This document shows positions 1 through 11,760 of a stretch of 64,000 nt of DNA, in pieces. The notes under the pieces were generated by a model that was not told where the DNA came from, ran no database searches, and saw nothing but the letters and a program-made list of their open reading frames with translations. Source of the stretch: Ophiostoma sp. CBS 140.51 (taxonomy: Eukaryota; Ascomycota; Sordariomycetes; Ophiostomatales; Ophiostomataceae); contig JANSLP010000018.1 in the NCBI GenBank assembly GCA_029298735.1, positions 186,001 to 250,000 of the forward strand, written 5' to 3'. Positions within the stretch are counted from its first letter, which is position 1, and each line of letters starts with the position of its first letter. The translations under genes and the position numbers were made by a program.

Positions 1-1442
1 AGCCCCGTGGTCAGTGATGTGTGTCTTTCGTCAACGCTGTACTCGTTTGGCAGGACCCCATCTGTAATTATACACTCATCATCCACTTCCAGGAGGGTCT
101 CCTTCCAGTACGTGAGCTTGTGCATCTGTAGTTCATTGACGAATGGCGGCTCAAAGGGGTCGAGCTCGACCCTGTGGCTGTTCGAAATGATAAAGTTAAT
201 ATCTTACGACGGAGTTCTCACGACAGGCGGGGAACCGTGGACTCACAAGTAACCGATTGCGCTCAAACACACTGCCTTGTGGTGTAGCTGCAGCTCAATG
301 TTGGAGCGACGGTGTCGGCTGGCTGTGACTGTGTGGTAGCTGTGCATCTGCCGCAGATGATGGTCCGCTTCGGCGGAAAGCATCATCGACCGCGTTTGAT
401 GCTGCATATTACCGTGGGCGACACCCAAAAGATAGGCAATGCTCCACTTCTCGTGCGTCGTCGCGTCGGCATAGTTGAATCGGCGCAGCTGCATCACGAT
501 GTCATGGCAGTCGTTGACCATGTCGGAGCGTGTTGCGTAGGGGAGGCAGAAGCGGCTGCCGTCGTCTAGTGACTTGTACTTGTAGAATGTGCTCGGCACA
601 TTGGCAACAAGAGCCGCGCACATGGTCACTAGCAAACTGAAAAAGATGGCGTCGGTGGTCTCGCGGCCGGCGTCTAGGTCTCGGCGAAACGAGGGCCGGT
701 GGAAAAGCGGCATCAATGGGTATTGGAGGTCAAGGTAGTCCTGTATCATGGCGTCAAAGACTCGGCGCGAACAGATCCGGTCGGTCGAGAGAAGCCACTG
801 TGCTGAGCCTGCGGTCATGCCCGTACCTGCCGCATCCTGACTGGAACTGTACGCCGCATCACCAGGGAGTGGGCTGTTCGTAGGTAAAGTGATGTTCTCT
901 GAGGGAGCGTAGTGGCTATCAGCTGGGCTGGCTTCATCGGTCGTCGTGGTGCTGGGACTGGGCGCCGACCAGTTTGATATGTTAAAGGTCAAGAACGGAG
1001 ACGATTCGGAGTGGTGTTGCCGTCTGGGAGGATATGGAAAAGGTTAATGTGACTATAAAATAACGGTGTAAGATATGGAATAAACGCAGCAGATCACGTC
1101 ATGCGACCGGAATCAGACATACCTTGGTTTTGGTCCTCGGCGCTTGAGTGGGAGGCTGAAGGTGCACAATCCACCCCGGGCAGCACATCGTTCGCAGGTG
1201 GATGATAAAGACGGCGACGATGGCGACGATGGTGATAACGGCGACTCCCCCGCATCCGTACACGCATCTAGAGGGCTTGCATGGTGAGAATGCCAGTGAG
1301 CTATACAGCGCACCTTGGCAACCCGACAAGCATCACAGGACCGAGGGTTGGTGGACATGGGTATCGAGTAAAGAGCAGTCCGATCTTGAGGGATGTGTAG
1401 AAGGACGAGGCGGCCGTTTTGCACAAATCTAACTGACGGCAT
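1..1442 (-). CDS. Zn2Cys6 fungal transcription factor, C-terminus cut by window edge
   Basis: Nuclear DNA-binding regulator. Exons read 1442-1123, 1023-247 and 177 to beyond base 1; the two introns (99 and 69 bp) are GT-AG and keep phase. Two ATGs are possible, at 1442 and 1358; the second places the zinc cluster within the first 65 residues. The cluster reads CDACRVAKVRC, then CERCAARGGLC, followed by a basic KRRGPKPRY linker. The gap between third and fourth metal cysteines is about 36 residues, against the usual 5-12. Exon 2 carries the start of the fungal-specific regulatory domain (YPLMPLFHRPSF). Exon 3 resumes it with the conserved EVDDE motif, so the gene is not truncated by mutation, only by the window. 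The basic linker resembles those of sugar-catabolism regulators (family knowledge). Its neighbour is a beta-glucosidase, so control of glycoside use is a reasonable inference, not shown. Confidence 0.88.
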
Positions 1443-2343
1443 GGCACCGCAGTCTAACAGCCTGAATAATCATTGTGATATCGCGATGGGAAGTCTCTCA
1501 TATTGAACGTTGGTTGTAGAGTTGGCACGTGAGATACTGAGGAGATAGAGACTGATATGCTTCCCCGTATTACCCCTCAATATTCGGGGCAAGCGACAAC
1601 CCTGAAGACATTATTGCCTTGGCCGAATGTAGAAAAGTTCAAAATCCATCAGGCCCATGCGATGTAACAGAATCGATTTGGCTAGAGAAAAGAAAGAACT
1701 TAAAAGCAAAGTAAATGGCATTCCATTGACCAGTTACAGATATTAAAAAGAGCTTTCTGCTTTGAATTTAAATACATCCTTCAACTACAAATACAAAAGT
1801 GTCCGTGCCGCAGCCGATGATGCTAAAGCTAAGCTAATCCATTGTCCATCATCAGATACCTATCCAAACTTTTGATTCATCTGAACCTTCCTGTCATAAA
1901 TTCTAATCTTTCCAGCCACTGGACGTGTAGGACAGGCCATTTCCCCATGGGGTAACTGCTTTTCTTTTTGCGAAGGTATTGGGGCACTCTTCGGTCTCGC
2001 TCTCGGTCTCTCTATTGTGTCCGTGAGTGTGGAGACCAATAATGTCACCAAAAATGGCTTTAAATAACTAACTAAACCGTCTTGGAAGAGTGAGGAACAC
2101 AGCGCATTTAACGATTCACAACGGAAAACGCTCAGTACAGAATTTATGCACAAAATGCCACTGCCAAAAGAAACTGACTTTAATCGTGCCCATTGCTTCA
2201 CATTTACAAAACAAAAAATTATTTTAGCCACCAACAGCTGCCCTTGTCAAATCAAAATCAATTAGAAACCAACTCGACTGTAAATTTAATAAAATCTGGG
2301 GGACAACAATGGAATCAAAGTACCATAACAAAATATTCCAACG
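1443..2343. other. intergenic: promoter of the Zn2Cys6 gene and 3' flank of GH3
   Basis: About 900 bases between two genes that both read leftward. No ORF here has domain support. A CCCCATGGGG palindrome lies at 1943-1952. The rest is AT-rich without recognisable structure. Confidence 0.6.
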
Positions 2344-5245
2344 CTACGGCCCAAAAGTGAATGACTTCTCTACCTTGATACTTCCGTGTCTCTTGACAGA
2401 CGTGGATGAGTTACCAATCAAGACGGCATATTCACCTTCGTCGACGGCCCAGCAATTATGAGTCTCATCCCAAAAGGCCGCGGACTCAAAGGAAATATCC
2501 ACGACAACTGATGCGGCAGACTGAGCAGCAATCTCTACCTTTGCAAACCCAGCAAGAACTTTCGTTGGCAGTTCCGGCCGGCCGACGCGAGGCTCAAGGA
2601 GCGGCGCAAGATAGACTTGCACGACCTCCCTGCTGTCAACAGCGCCCGTATTCTTCACCTCCAGCTGTACTGTAACAACACCGTCGTGAACCAGCTCTTG
2701 CGGGGTGATAACAGCCGGGCAATACTCAAATGTTGTGTAAGAAAGGCCAGCACCAAAGGAAAACAACACTTTTTCTGGATGCTTGTCGTAGTGGCGGTAG
2801 CCAACCTCGATGCCCTCGGCGTAGTGTACCGTGCTTGTGGCTTGGTCGCCGGGGAAGTTGCCATAGGACGGAGTATCTTGAATCGAGCGTGGGAAAGAGA
2901 CGGGGAGCCGGCCACTGGGCGAGATAGTACCGAGAAGCACGTCCACAATGGCGTTGCCACTTTCCTGGCCGAGGAACCAGCACTGCAACAACCCGGCAAC
3001 ACTATCGATCCACGGCATCGCCACCGGTACTCCGCTGCAGTTGATCACCACAGTCCGGGGGTTCACAGCCACCACAGCAGCGACCAGTCGGTCCTGTGAC
3101 CCGAAGGTGGGCAAATTCATGTCGGCAGCGTCGTGTCCTTCCGTCTCCCACTCGGCCGAGTTGCCGACAAAAACGAGCGCTACGTCGGCATTGGTCGCTG
3201 CTTCCACGGCGTTGGCAACCACATCTTCTTCATACTCGTCCTGGGCCATGAAGCCGAGATGGAATGCTATCCGGCCCGCCATAAGTGGGACGATGGCTTG
3301 TTTCGGCGTGGGCGCCAGCACTTCCACCCGCAGCCGGTAGACCTCGCCCTGGACAAAAGTGTGTTGTTTGCGCTGCTCAAAAGGGCCGCCCTCGGCAAAG
3401 GCCCGCGGGTCTTGGGCAGGACCAGCGTCATACACGAGCTCGTCATTGACGTACAGCTTGGCATGGCCGAAAGCAGGCAGCGAGAAATAGTGTGCCCCCG
3501 TCGAGGTCGGTGTGAATGTGCCTTCCAGACGGACGGCATCCGGTTTGTGTTCAATGGCCATGTAGGTTGTGAGGGGAAATGGATACGTCCTCTGTGGTAC
3601 CGCATCTGGGGAGAGGTCTTTGGTTGTGTATTCCAATATGGTCCACCCTGGCTCGCCATTCTGGCCTGTAATTCCGGCCGTCCAGCACGGGAGCTTTCGA
3701 TGAATATGTGCACCTGCAAGAAGCCACGCGTTAGTACAGGGTACCCGTTCGTTTAAATATAAGGGCAGACAGTGTGCATACCCAATGCATAGCGCAGTTC
3801 CACCGTCTCACCGACCGCTTTCGTCAGCGCCTCGTACGGCGTAACCTTGTAATGAGCATTGAGGTTGGCAGAGCCACCACCGTTGGAGAAACAGGTCTTG
3901 GACTGTCCCAGAACGGCGATTGATTTGAGGCTAGCCGTCTGGAGCGGCAGCACACCGCCTTCGTTTTTCAAAAGAACAATGCTGTCGGCGCCCGCCTCCC
4001 GGATAAGGCGCTGGTGTTCCGGGTTATTGAATGCTGTCTCTGCAGGTTCGTCTGGATGCTCGAATTTTTCAACTCTTTTGATATATTGGAGAATGGAGCG
4101 GACCCGCTCGTCAATGGATGATATGCCCAACGATCCGCCCACAATGGCGCTCTCTACGGCTGCCAGTATCCGGTGTTGTGGTGGACCGGGCATCTCGAGA
4201 TCGACGCTGATGACATTAGCTGGTCAGAATGAGTCGCTTCAGTGGTGTTGTCTGTTTTCCAGCTCCAACGTACCTGGCCTTGATTGTTTCTTCCAGTGAA
4301 GTCGTACCGCCATAGTCACTCATGACGAGTCTGATCGAATTGATTAGCATACAGAGCACATCGTGATACGTATCGTATCTGCGTACCCGTCATATCCCCA
4401 CTGGTCTCGAAGAATCTCCTTGACCAGGTGCGGGTTCTGGTCGACGTGGAGACCATTGACCTTGTTGTAGCTCGTCATCAACGAAAGGGGCTTGGACTTT
4501 TTGATGGCAATCTCGAAAGGTTTGAGATAGATCTCGCTGTACGTCGTGTACCCCACTGATTAGCCGATGCCGTTTGTTTTATCATGTTAGTGCGCAAACT
4601 CACCGAAGTGCCCGCTCACTGACCACGACGTTGACCGTGTTCCGCATCGTCTCTTGCTCGTTTGCCGCAAAATGTTTGATCGTGGCGGCAATGCCATTGT
4701 CTTGGAGGCCCTGGATGACCCCCGCTGACTGCAGGCCTGCAAGCAGCGGGTCTTCTGAAAACGACTCAAAATTTCGGCCGCCCAGGGGAGATCGGTGAGG
4801 GCATACCGTTGGCCCGAGTAGAACAGAAGCCCCCTTTGTTTTTGTCTCCTCAGCCATGGCCTTTCCAATGCGTTTGGCCAGGCTGGTATCCCATGTTGCG
4901 GCGATCGACACGGCTGCCGGAAAGCACGCCGCCTTGGTGCCCGCTGTGAAGACTTCGCCTCGTGCTCCATTCGGTCCGTCCGTGACCTTGACCGATGGGA
5001 TGCCGAGCCGCTCGATAGGTGCCGTACGCCAGAGTCCGTGGCCGGCGAGGAGGGAGACCTGCGTTTTGTTAAAAAGACATAATTTAAAACCTCTTCACGA
5101 AAGTAGCACTTACCTTTTCTTCGAGAGTGAGCTGGCCCAGGATTTCCTGGACATCAACGACCTCAACGCTCTTGTCCCGCAGAGTGAGCTTGCCCACTAA
5201 CTTGTTGACGTCGACGCAAGTTTGGCTGGGAGCTGTAGTGGCCAT
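2344..5245 (-). CDS. GH3 beta-glucosidase with PA14 insertion (intracellular type)
   Basis: Hydrolyses terminal beta-glucosyl residues. Six exons: 5245-5114, 5058-4604, 4536-4387, 4330-4274, 4206-3782, 3713-2344; all five introns (55-68 bp) are GT-AG and phase-consistent, giving 862 residues. The N-terminal GH3 barrel shows DGPNGARG near residue 66, KHFAANEQE near 170 and LVMSDYGG near 251, whose Asp is the expected nucleophile. A PA14 domain occupies roughly 410-560. The C-terminal domain begins after it, with EWETEGHD near 594 supplying the likely acid/base Glu, and an FnIII-like tail. Length and PA14 position match the yeast BglI type (about 845 residues). No signal peptide is visible, so the enzyme is probably cytosolic and needs imported glucosides. 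A sugar porter is transcribed divergently and a Zn2Cys6 gene lies downstream, suggesting a small glycoside-use unit. Confidence 0.95.
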
Positions 5246-6057
5246 TTTTTTTTCTTGTAGAATGTAGAAGCAAAGTCGAAAAGTGTGGTGGATAGCAACA
5301 ATGCAAGGGTAGTTGTTCTCAGGAATGTTGTTTCCGGAAAAAAAAAAACAGCGGTACTTGTATGCTTCCAAGTTTGTTTGCTCGGTGCATCGGCATCGTG
5401 TCGGTGTTTTGGTCACACCTATCTCCGTGGTCCATACGTCGAGCTTCGTCTATGTTGTTTGAACGGAATATGTCCGCGTCTGTCTTGGCCTTGGTCGAAA
5501 CCTGGAAAGCTTGCTGTTTTGATCTTCACGATAGCTGGTCGTGATGCTATTTCCCCTTTTGGACGAGTTTTCCCGACGCTATTTCCCCAATCGACCTATT
5601 TCTCCTTGTGGGACGGATCCTAGCAGATGGCAACTACTCTCACAGACAGGTCTAGAACAAACCACACCACTTTTGTTTAGTGCTCCCCACACCTTGGAAC
5701 GAACTGTCACTGATTTCCCGAGACTTTTCTCAACATGGGATGAGATGCAACCTACCCCTCATGCACATGATGCCAGCCGCCCAGCTTTTGTTTCTCCATG
5801 TAGTTGGACACCATGTTTTCAACTTTATCCCAAGAAAAGACTGTGACGACAATGGTATAGAGTATCATCACATCTGGTCATTCAGTCCAGCCGGGGAACA
5901 ATACAGAATGAGTACATAATGCCCTGCGACAGCCTCCTCGGACATCCATCATGAGCGAACAACAAGCACTCGGCTTTTTTTTCAAACCCGTCTTTTCATA
6001 AAGTCATTCCGTCAATAAAATACTTATTTCTCATTTCAATTCTCTCAGACTCTTATC
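5246..6057. promoter_or_regulatory. divergent promoter, GH3 glucosidase and MFS sugar porter
   Basis: About 810 bases between two start codons facing away from each other. An A11 run lies near 5338-5348, and an AT-rich leader (CAATAAAATAC near 6014) precedes the porter ATG. No operator could be assigned from sequence alone. Confidence 0.5.
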
Positions 6058-8040
6058 ATGACGAGTACGGATGATAAGGCTGCCGCCGACGCAACCGTGG
6101 TGGAGCTTGAAGAATCCACAACCACGAACGACATGTCGATCGTAGCCAAACAATTTGACGACGGCGAACTAGCTCAGGGTTGGAGAGCGGCTTTTTTCAA
6201 GAATCCGAAGGCGATTGCATGGAGTAAGACGGCCGAACATTTTCTTGTCCCCTTGTTTTATTCCCTGTCGTGATTTGCACAGCTCGGGCTCTCCGGGTCC
6301 GGCCTTCGGGAACTTCCTGAACATACTCTCCGCTTGTCCTTACCAGCTCCGGTACTAACAAATCTTGCAGGCTGTTACATGCTCTTCACTGTTGTGTCTT
6401 GGGGATACGATGGTCTTTGCTCGGGTGTAAGTTGATTGTCTCCTTGTCCTTCTCAAACACAACCTGAATAAAAAAAACCCACCGAAGCTAACGGCCTTGC
6501 CTCACGCAGATTGTTATTTCCCTTCCGCAGTTCCGCGCTGACTATGGCATCTACTACGAGGGCCAATATGTCATTCCCGCAAAGTGGCAGCTGGCATTCA
6601 CGGCCGCCAGCCTGATCGGCTTGATCATTGGTGGTATTCCCGCCACCATTATTGCCAAGAAATGGGGACGACGGCCATGCTTGTGGTTTGGTTACAGTAC
6701 GTTCTTTCCCATATTTGTGGTATCTTCCTCCCTCAATCTCCCAACATTCTGCTAATACAAATTTACCTACAGCCCTGACTGTGGCCGGCGTCTTCCTCCA
6801 GTGGTACTCGCGTGGCAACCTCCCCATGTTCTTTGGCAGCAAGCTCATCACCGGCTTCCCGCTCGGCATGTTTATTACTATTGCACCAACATACTGTTCC
6901 GAAGTGGCTCCACTGGCCTTGCGTGGCATCATGACATCCGGCATGAACTGGTGTATTGTGCTAGGCCAGGTCATTGGCTACGGCGTGATGCGGCAAACGG
7001 CCAGCATACCGGGACCCAACGCCTACCGCATTCTGTTTGCCATGCAGTGGGGCTTTGCCGCCGTGGCCATTGCCATTTTACCGTTCATGCCCGAGTCGCC
7101 CTATTTTTATGTGATGAACAACGAACAGGAAAAGGCAAGACACAATGCACGGCGGCTCCGGTCGGCGGACTTTGACATTGACGGCTGGCTTGCCAGTATT
7201 TCGCAATCTCTCACCGAAGGAAGTGAGACCGGCCGTGTCCAGGCACAGGCGTCGTTTGCCATGTGCTTCAACCGCAAAAACCGATATCGCACCATTGCGG
7301 CGGTCAGTGGGTTTTTTATCCAGCAGAACTCGGGCGTGTCATGGGTCCTCGGCTACATGGCCTACTTTATGGAGCTCAACGGCATGAGCACCACCATGGC
7401 CTCCAACGTCTCGTTTGCGCTCACTTGCGTCATGCTTGTCGGCAACACGGCCGGCTGGTTCATCACGGAAAAGGCTGGCCGGCGTCCGTCTGCTGTCTAC
7501 GGTAAGTCACTTCTTCCTTTTCATCACGTCATAAAATGGTACAACTAACGTTTTGCAGGCACCGCCTCTCTGTCGGTGGCCCTTTTGATGATTGGCATTC
7601 TCGCCGTCGTGCCCAACCGCAATGCTGTCTGGGCGCAAGTCGCCTTTATGGCTCTCTGGAGCTTTGTCTACCAGGCCACCATTGGCTCCGTCGGCTGGAC
7701 CATGCTGACGGAAATCTCCACGTCCGCCCTGCGTGCCCATACTCAGGCTGTGGCTACCCTTCTCCAAGGCGCCGTGGGAACAACGTGGTCCTTTGTCCTT
7801 CCATACCTCATCAACCCAGACGAGGCCAATCTGGGAGGCAAAATCGCTTTTATTTATGGCGGGATCCTGGCCGTGAGTGCTGTTGTTATTTTCTTTCTTG
7901 TCCCCGAGACAAAAGGACGAACCTTTGCCGATATGGACCTGCTTTTCCAGTCCGGTATGCCTGCAAGGAAGTTTTCTTCGGTGGATATGGATGTACTTCA
8001 CATAGCGGGTGGTATCTCGGTTGGAGAGAAGCAGGTGTGA
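6058..8040 (+). CDS. MFS sugar porter
   Basis: Membrane sugar:proton symporter type protein of the plasma membrane. Exons 6058-6223, 6371-6426, 6510-6696, 6773-7501, 7559-8040 join in phase to 539 residues. The N-terminal cytosolic tail of about 50 residues is acidic. About 12 hydrophobic segments follow. Family marks visible are KKWGRRP after TM2, a PESP motif before the central loop, GRRPSAVYG in the second half, and PETKGR near the C-terminus. The usual PESPRWL is changed to PESPYFYV here. The overall pattern (SWGYDGLCSG in TM1) is closest to the fungal alpha-glucoside/maltose porter branch, but the substrate cannot be read from sequence. It diverges from the GH3 beta-glucosidase promoter, so import of glucosides for that intracellular enzyme is a plausible role. 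Confidence 0.92.
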
Positions 8041-8426
8041 TATGTGTAGAAAGAGAATAAAGTCAGTGAGAGGGGGTAAATAATCAGAACAAGAACTCTA
8101 GTCTGAGTGATGATTTAATTTCTGTAAGATGAAATCAAAAGACACTAATGAAAACGGTACCTTTATTTAAAAATTTTACTGCACGCCGTAGGATCTGTGA
8201 TGAGAGTTATATCAGGTACGACAGTTCGATGACTGACTCCGCTCATCTGGACGTCGAAATGAGTGTCATTGAGTTGAACAAGCAATGCCGCAATGTGTCA
8301 CGTGATATAGGGTGTGACCTTGAAGGTGTACAGTAACGGAAACAAGCGTCACGATCTAAGCATTGAAATAATAGTATGTATTCTATCTAACTTTGTGACA
8401 AGGACAGTAAAAACAGGCGAAAACTG
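8041..8426. other. intergenic, nothing recognised
   Basis: About 390 bases, AT-rich, between the porter stop codon and the left target-site duplication of the LINE fragment. No coding or structural signal was seen. Confidence 0.5.
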
Positions 8427-8438
8427 AATCTTGTTGTT
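8427..8438. repeat. target-site duplication, left copy
   Basis: AATCTTGTTGTT, identical to 9088-9099 in the same orientation. The two copies exactly bracket the LINE fragment. Confidence 0.8.
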
Positions 8439-9087
8439 GTTATTATTATTATTATCCGCCTTTCTCAGCCACTCCTGACTATTGGTGACTAGCTAGACAG
8501 AACCCTCATGGGGAAAAAACTGCCACAGAACTCGGTGGGTGAATATTCTATTCACCGGTGCGTGTGGTAGGCCACAGGTGGCTACAGTAAAGAAATTAAA
8601 TAAATAAAAGAAAATACAACAGGTAAGACAAATATAGACATAAGAAATAGTGGTGATGCTGTCGTGTCGTTTTACGTGGGTGTCGGCGACCTCTCTAGCT
8701 CTTTGGTTAGGCGGTACTCCGGGAGCCTCTCGCTTCGAATAAGCCACCGGAGAAGCGGTCGGGCCGTGAGGCCCGTCTGTATGCGGCGGTCCAGGTCCGT
8801 TGGTGTCTGTGGCCAGTCTGGCGGTCTCGGGGGTGTTTCTGTGCATGACAGGAAGACGTGGGCCGGGGTCTCGTCTTCGGCCCCGCATATACATGTTGGT
8901 GAGTCTACGGTGCCTTGCCAGTAGAGGTATGCACGGAGGCCGATGTGGCCGGTCCGGATTTGCGTGAGGAGGCTGCTTTCAGCCTTGGTGAGGTGGAGGT
9001 GGTGGCGCCGTACAGCCCGTGCTGTCCAGCTCGGTGTCCGTGCCGCGAGAGATCACGCGGAGTGACCATTGCTTGCGTCCTGTTGCC
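8439..9087 (-). mobile_element. 5'-truncated non-LTR (LINE) retrotransposon, 3' end only
   Basis: A 649-bp insertion in minus orientation. Its left end carries an (ATA)n-type tail (8439-8455), as expected for the 3' end of a LINE. Reading the minus strand from 9052 to a stop at 8672 gives about 126 residues of the C-terminus of a fungal LINE polyprotein. It contains ESSLLTQIRTGHIGLRAYLY followed by the zinc-knuckle pattern CICGAEDETPAHVFLSC, which follows the RNase H region in this family. An in-frame TGA at 9055-9053 lies upstream. The reverse transcriptase and endonuclease parts are absent. A 12-bp direct repeat at 8427-8438 and 9088-9099 marks a target-site duplication, so this is a complete insertion event of an already truncated copy, as LINEs commonly make. 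It cannot move by itself. Confidence 0.9.
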
Positions 9088-9099
9088 AATCTTGTTGTT
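9088..9099. repeat. target-site duplication, right copy
   Basis: AATCTTGTTGTT, matching 8427-8438. It sits directly at the 5'-truncated end of the LINE fragment. Confidence 0.8.
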
Positions 9100-10326
9100 T
9101 ATCTGGAGTCCGATTGTTGTTTATTCTTCAGTCATAAAACCAACTGTAATATTTGATTTCCTATATTTCGAGCAGATAAAACAATTACAGTAGCTTATCA
9201 AAAATAATATTTATCTAAAAATTATGGTGCAAATTACGATCTAAAAAATCAAGGAAGTCTCTACAAATATTCTCCTTTCAACAGAACGGTGACAACGATT
9301 ACTCATTATTAAGAGATCAAGTCCAGCACCATCTCTGCTTGCTGGTCACGTCACGATGTGTATCACATGGCTATCAAAACAAACAACATCAACAACAGAC
9401 TCGTCTCGCCGGTTGAGAAACGTCTGGTAACACACGTGCTGGTGTGGGGCAAATAATGTTCCGTCTCCCGGAGACTGTGCCTTCCCAACATTGAGATCTG
9501 AGAGTTGTTTACCCCTTTCCCCTCCCCTCTCCTCAATTAACCACGAACATTTGCACCATTGCCACCACAATGACGAGATCAGGCTCTCACCTGCCAATAC
9601 CTGCCGACAAACCACCTCCCTGAGCTGATATCCTCAGCCATCCTCCGCAGAGACACCCCAATCACCCACGGGCGATGAGGACGACAACTTCTTTTTGGCC
9701 TCCTCAGCCAGCCACGACTCGTTGCCCGGGCAGGATGGTGCTGCAATCCGCGGCTTCCATTTGTATTCACACGCGTCATTCTGCTTCATCTTCTTCTTTC
9801 CTCTGCCGACCCCCTCCATTTCGCCTTCACAATCACCGAGCTCGACCCATACTACGGAATACAACCTCACCAGTGGCAGCCCAGGCAAGGTGCCTTCTGC
9901 TTGCCAATGCCACTGTCATCGATCACTGTATGGCACTGCGCGCGGAGATTCGAGATTCTCTTGTCGCACGCCTGGACGACCACGCCCGGCGACTGTACGT
10001 TTTTTTGTCCCACTAATCATCAAAAGTCGCAAATTGGCAACTGACATTGACTTCAGGTCACTTTCAACATCATCACGAACTTCAGTGCCTCGTCATGTCT
10101 AAAGCAGCGATTAACCGAAACTCTTTTGTGTTTCAAATTCTACAATAAGGTGGTCTACGAGGCTAGCTCGGACAAGAGAAAGCTAAGGGGGACCAGTGTA
10201 CAAGATAAGCCCTGGCCCAACAACTGTTCAGAAGCTATCCACAACCTAGTTGACATATATTTCTTCAGGTATGCGGATGCCGTCGTTGATGGAGCTTCCC
10301 TATGATTTGTCAGTATCAACATCAAG
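9100..10326. other. intergenic, no gene identified
   Basis: About 1.2 kb, strongly AT-rich to 9350 and then mixed. An open frame around 9880-10010 (+) gives an amphipathic stretch but has no start, domain or splice support, so it is not called. Confidence 0.45.
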
Positions 10327-11760
10327 TTAAAACAAATCATAGCTACGCGTGCTCATCATAAATCGACCACCCTCGACCCTGAGGAAACCACCATTCATGT
10401 ATCCACTGGCTTTGGAACTGAGCATCAGGCACGGCCCAACAATGTCTTCGGGACGTCCAGCGCGACCAGCCGTGCTTCGCTTGGCTGCTTTGGCAGCAAA
10501 GTCGTTGATGGCGGAGGCGTCACTGGAGCTGTCGATGGTTTTGAGCTGTGACGGAAGATGCCCAGCAGGATGCAGTTGACGCGAATTTTTATGCTGGGTG
10601 TGTTAGAGATCATGTAGCGAATAAAGAAGACCGAAAAGGAGAACGTACGGATGGAAACGGCCGGCAAGCAGCTTGGCCACATGGAAGGCTGGATGGGTTA
10701 GTGATTCTTGTTGATAATTGGTCAAGTAATATTGTGCTAGTGAATTCATACCTCCGGCCAATTGGTGTTTTATTTTCATATTGAAAAAAAGGGAACTCAC
10801 TTTGGACACGGCATAGCTGACAGATTCCATGGCCCTTTGGTTGGAGAGGCTGGCTATAGACATGATGACAATAACGGACGGGTCATCAAATCCCCAGAGG
10901 AGAGGCACAAAACCGACAGTGGTGAAGTAAACGCCATTGATGTTGACTGGCGTGTCAGCGAGGTCTGGTGTTTATCGCGGTTGGAGCAGTACATACCCAA
11001 GTTTATGTAATCAAAGTGCTCGCTGTATTGTGTTAGCAAGGTTACATAAATGGATGTATACGTGGTTGGGCACATGACTCACTCCTCAACACCGTCCTAG
11101 AGTGCCTTCTGGACCTCGTCGGCTGCACAATATTAGAAGTGTATCTATCATTTATTACTAGTTGTCTATTGTGATATTGGCTTAAGGTTGCTATGGTCCT
11201 AAGGTGGGTGGTTAATGTTGCGCTGGACGCCAGCATTGTTGATGAGGACGTCAATCTGAACTATTCGTTAGGATACTTTAGCTATCTTTATTTCAAATCA
11301 GACGACGACGTACATATGATTCCCTTTCGGTGATCAGTTTCACCAGGGACTCAGCACCGGCCTTAGAACCAACATCATCGCCTTAGATCCTAATCTATCA
11401 GTTAACGTATTGTTTCATTTATCCAGTCATTACAATATAAATAGATCAAAATGAAGAAAATATACGCAATGGCTTGGCCTCCGAACCCGTCCAGTTTTTC
11501 GTTGATCTCCGCAGTTGTCTTTTCAATGCCTTCCGCCCGACAACAGGTGATGTACATTTTGGCTCCGTTGGTAGCAAAACCGTTAGCGATAGCTAGAATG
11601 TGTCAGTTTGCTTGTCAAGTATCGTAACAGTTGGCAACTCATACCTGCCCAGGCCGGTACCGCCGCCAGGGACAACAACCACCTTGCCCCGCATACAAAC
11701 ATATCGTCGATTTCAAAGGATGCCGCTATTATCGCACTTGTTTGGATTCAATTCGATTTT
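10327..11760 (-). pseudogene. decayed short-chain dehydrogenase/reductase (SDR)
   Basis: Minus-strand remains of an NAD(P)-binding SDR of the 3-oxoacyl-reductase-like type. Recognisable in order are GKVVVVPGGGTGLG (near 11690), ANGFATNGAKMYITCC, DVLINNAGV (near 11240), NINGVYFTTVGFVPLLWG (near 10930), the active-site SYAVSK (near 10795), KLLAGRFHP, IKIRVNCILLGIF and a C-terminal VEGGRFMM ending at stop 10329-10327. Lesions: a TAG at 11099-11097 where the family has Trp (TGG) in KALWDG; a missing base near 10505, between GIF and PSQL, that shifts frame; and no GT-AG junction after SYAVSK that keeps frame with FHVAKLL (one G appears lost at the donor). Introns remain recognisable. The right boundary is approximate. 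The TGG-to-TAG change is a G-to-A transition, compatible with but not proof of RIP. Confidence 0.82.

Noticed and set aside
1860..2234. 124-residue minus-strand frame between regulator and GH3
   Set aside because: No ATG-linked motif or splice context; composition is that of AT-rich spacer.
9675..10016. 113-residue plus-strand frame with an amphipathic end
   Set aside because: No ATG at a useful place and no family resemblance; the first half is low-complexity Ser/Pro.
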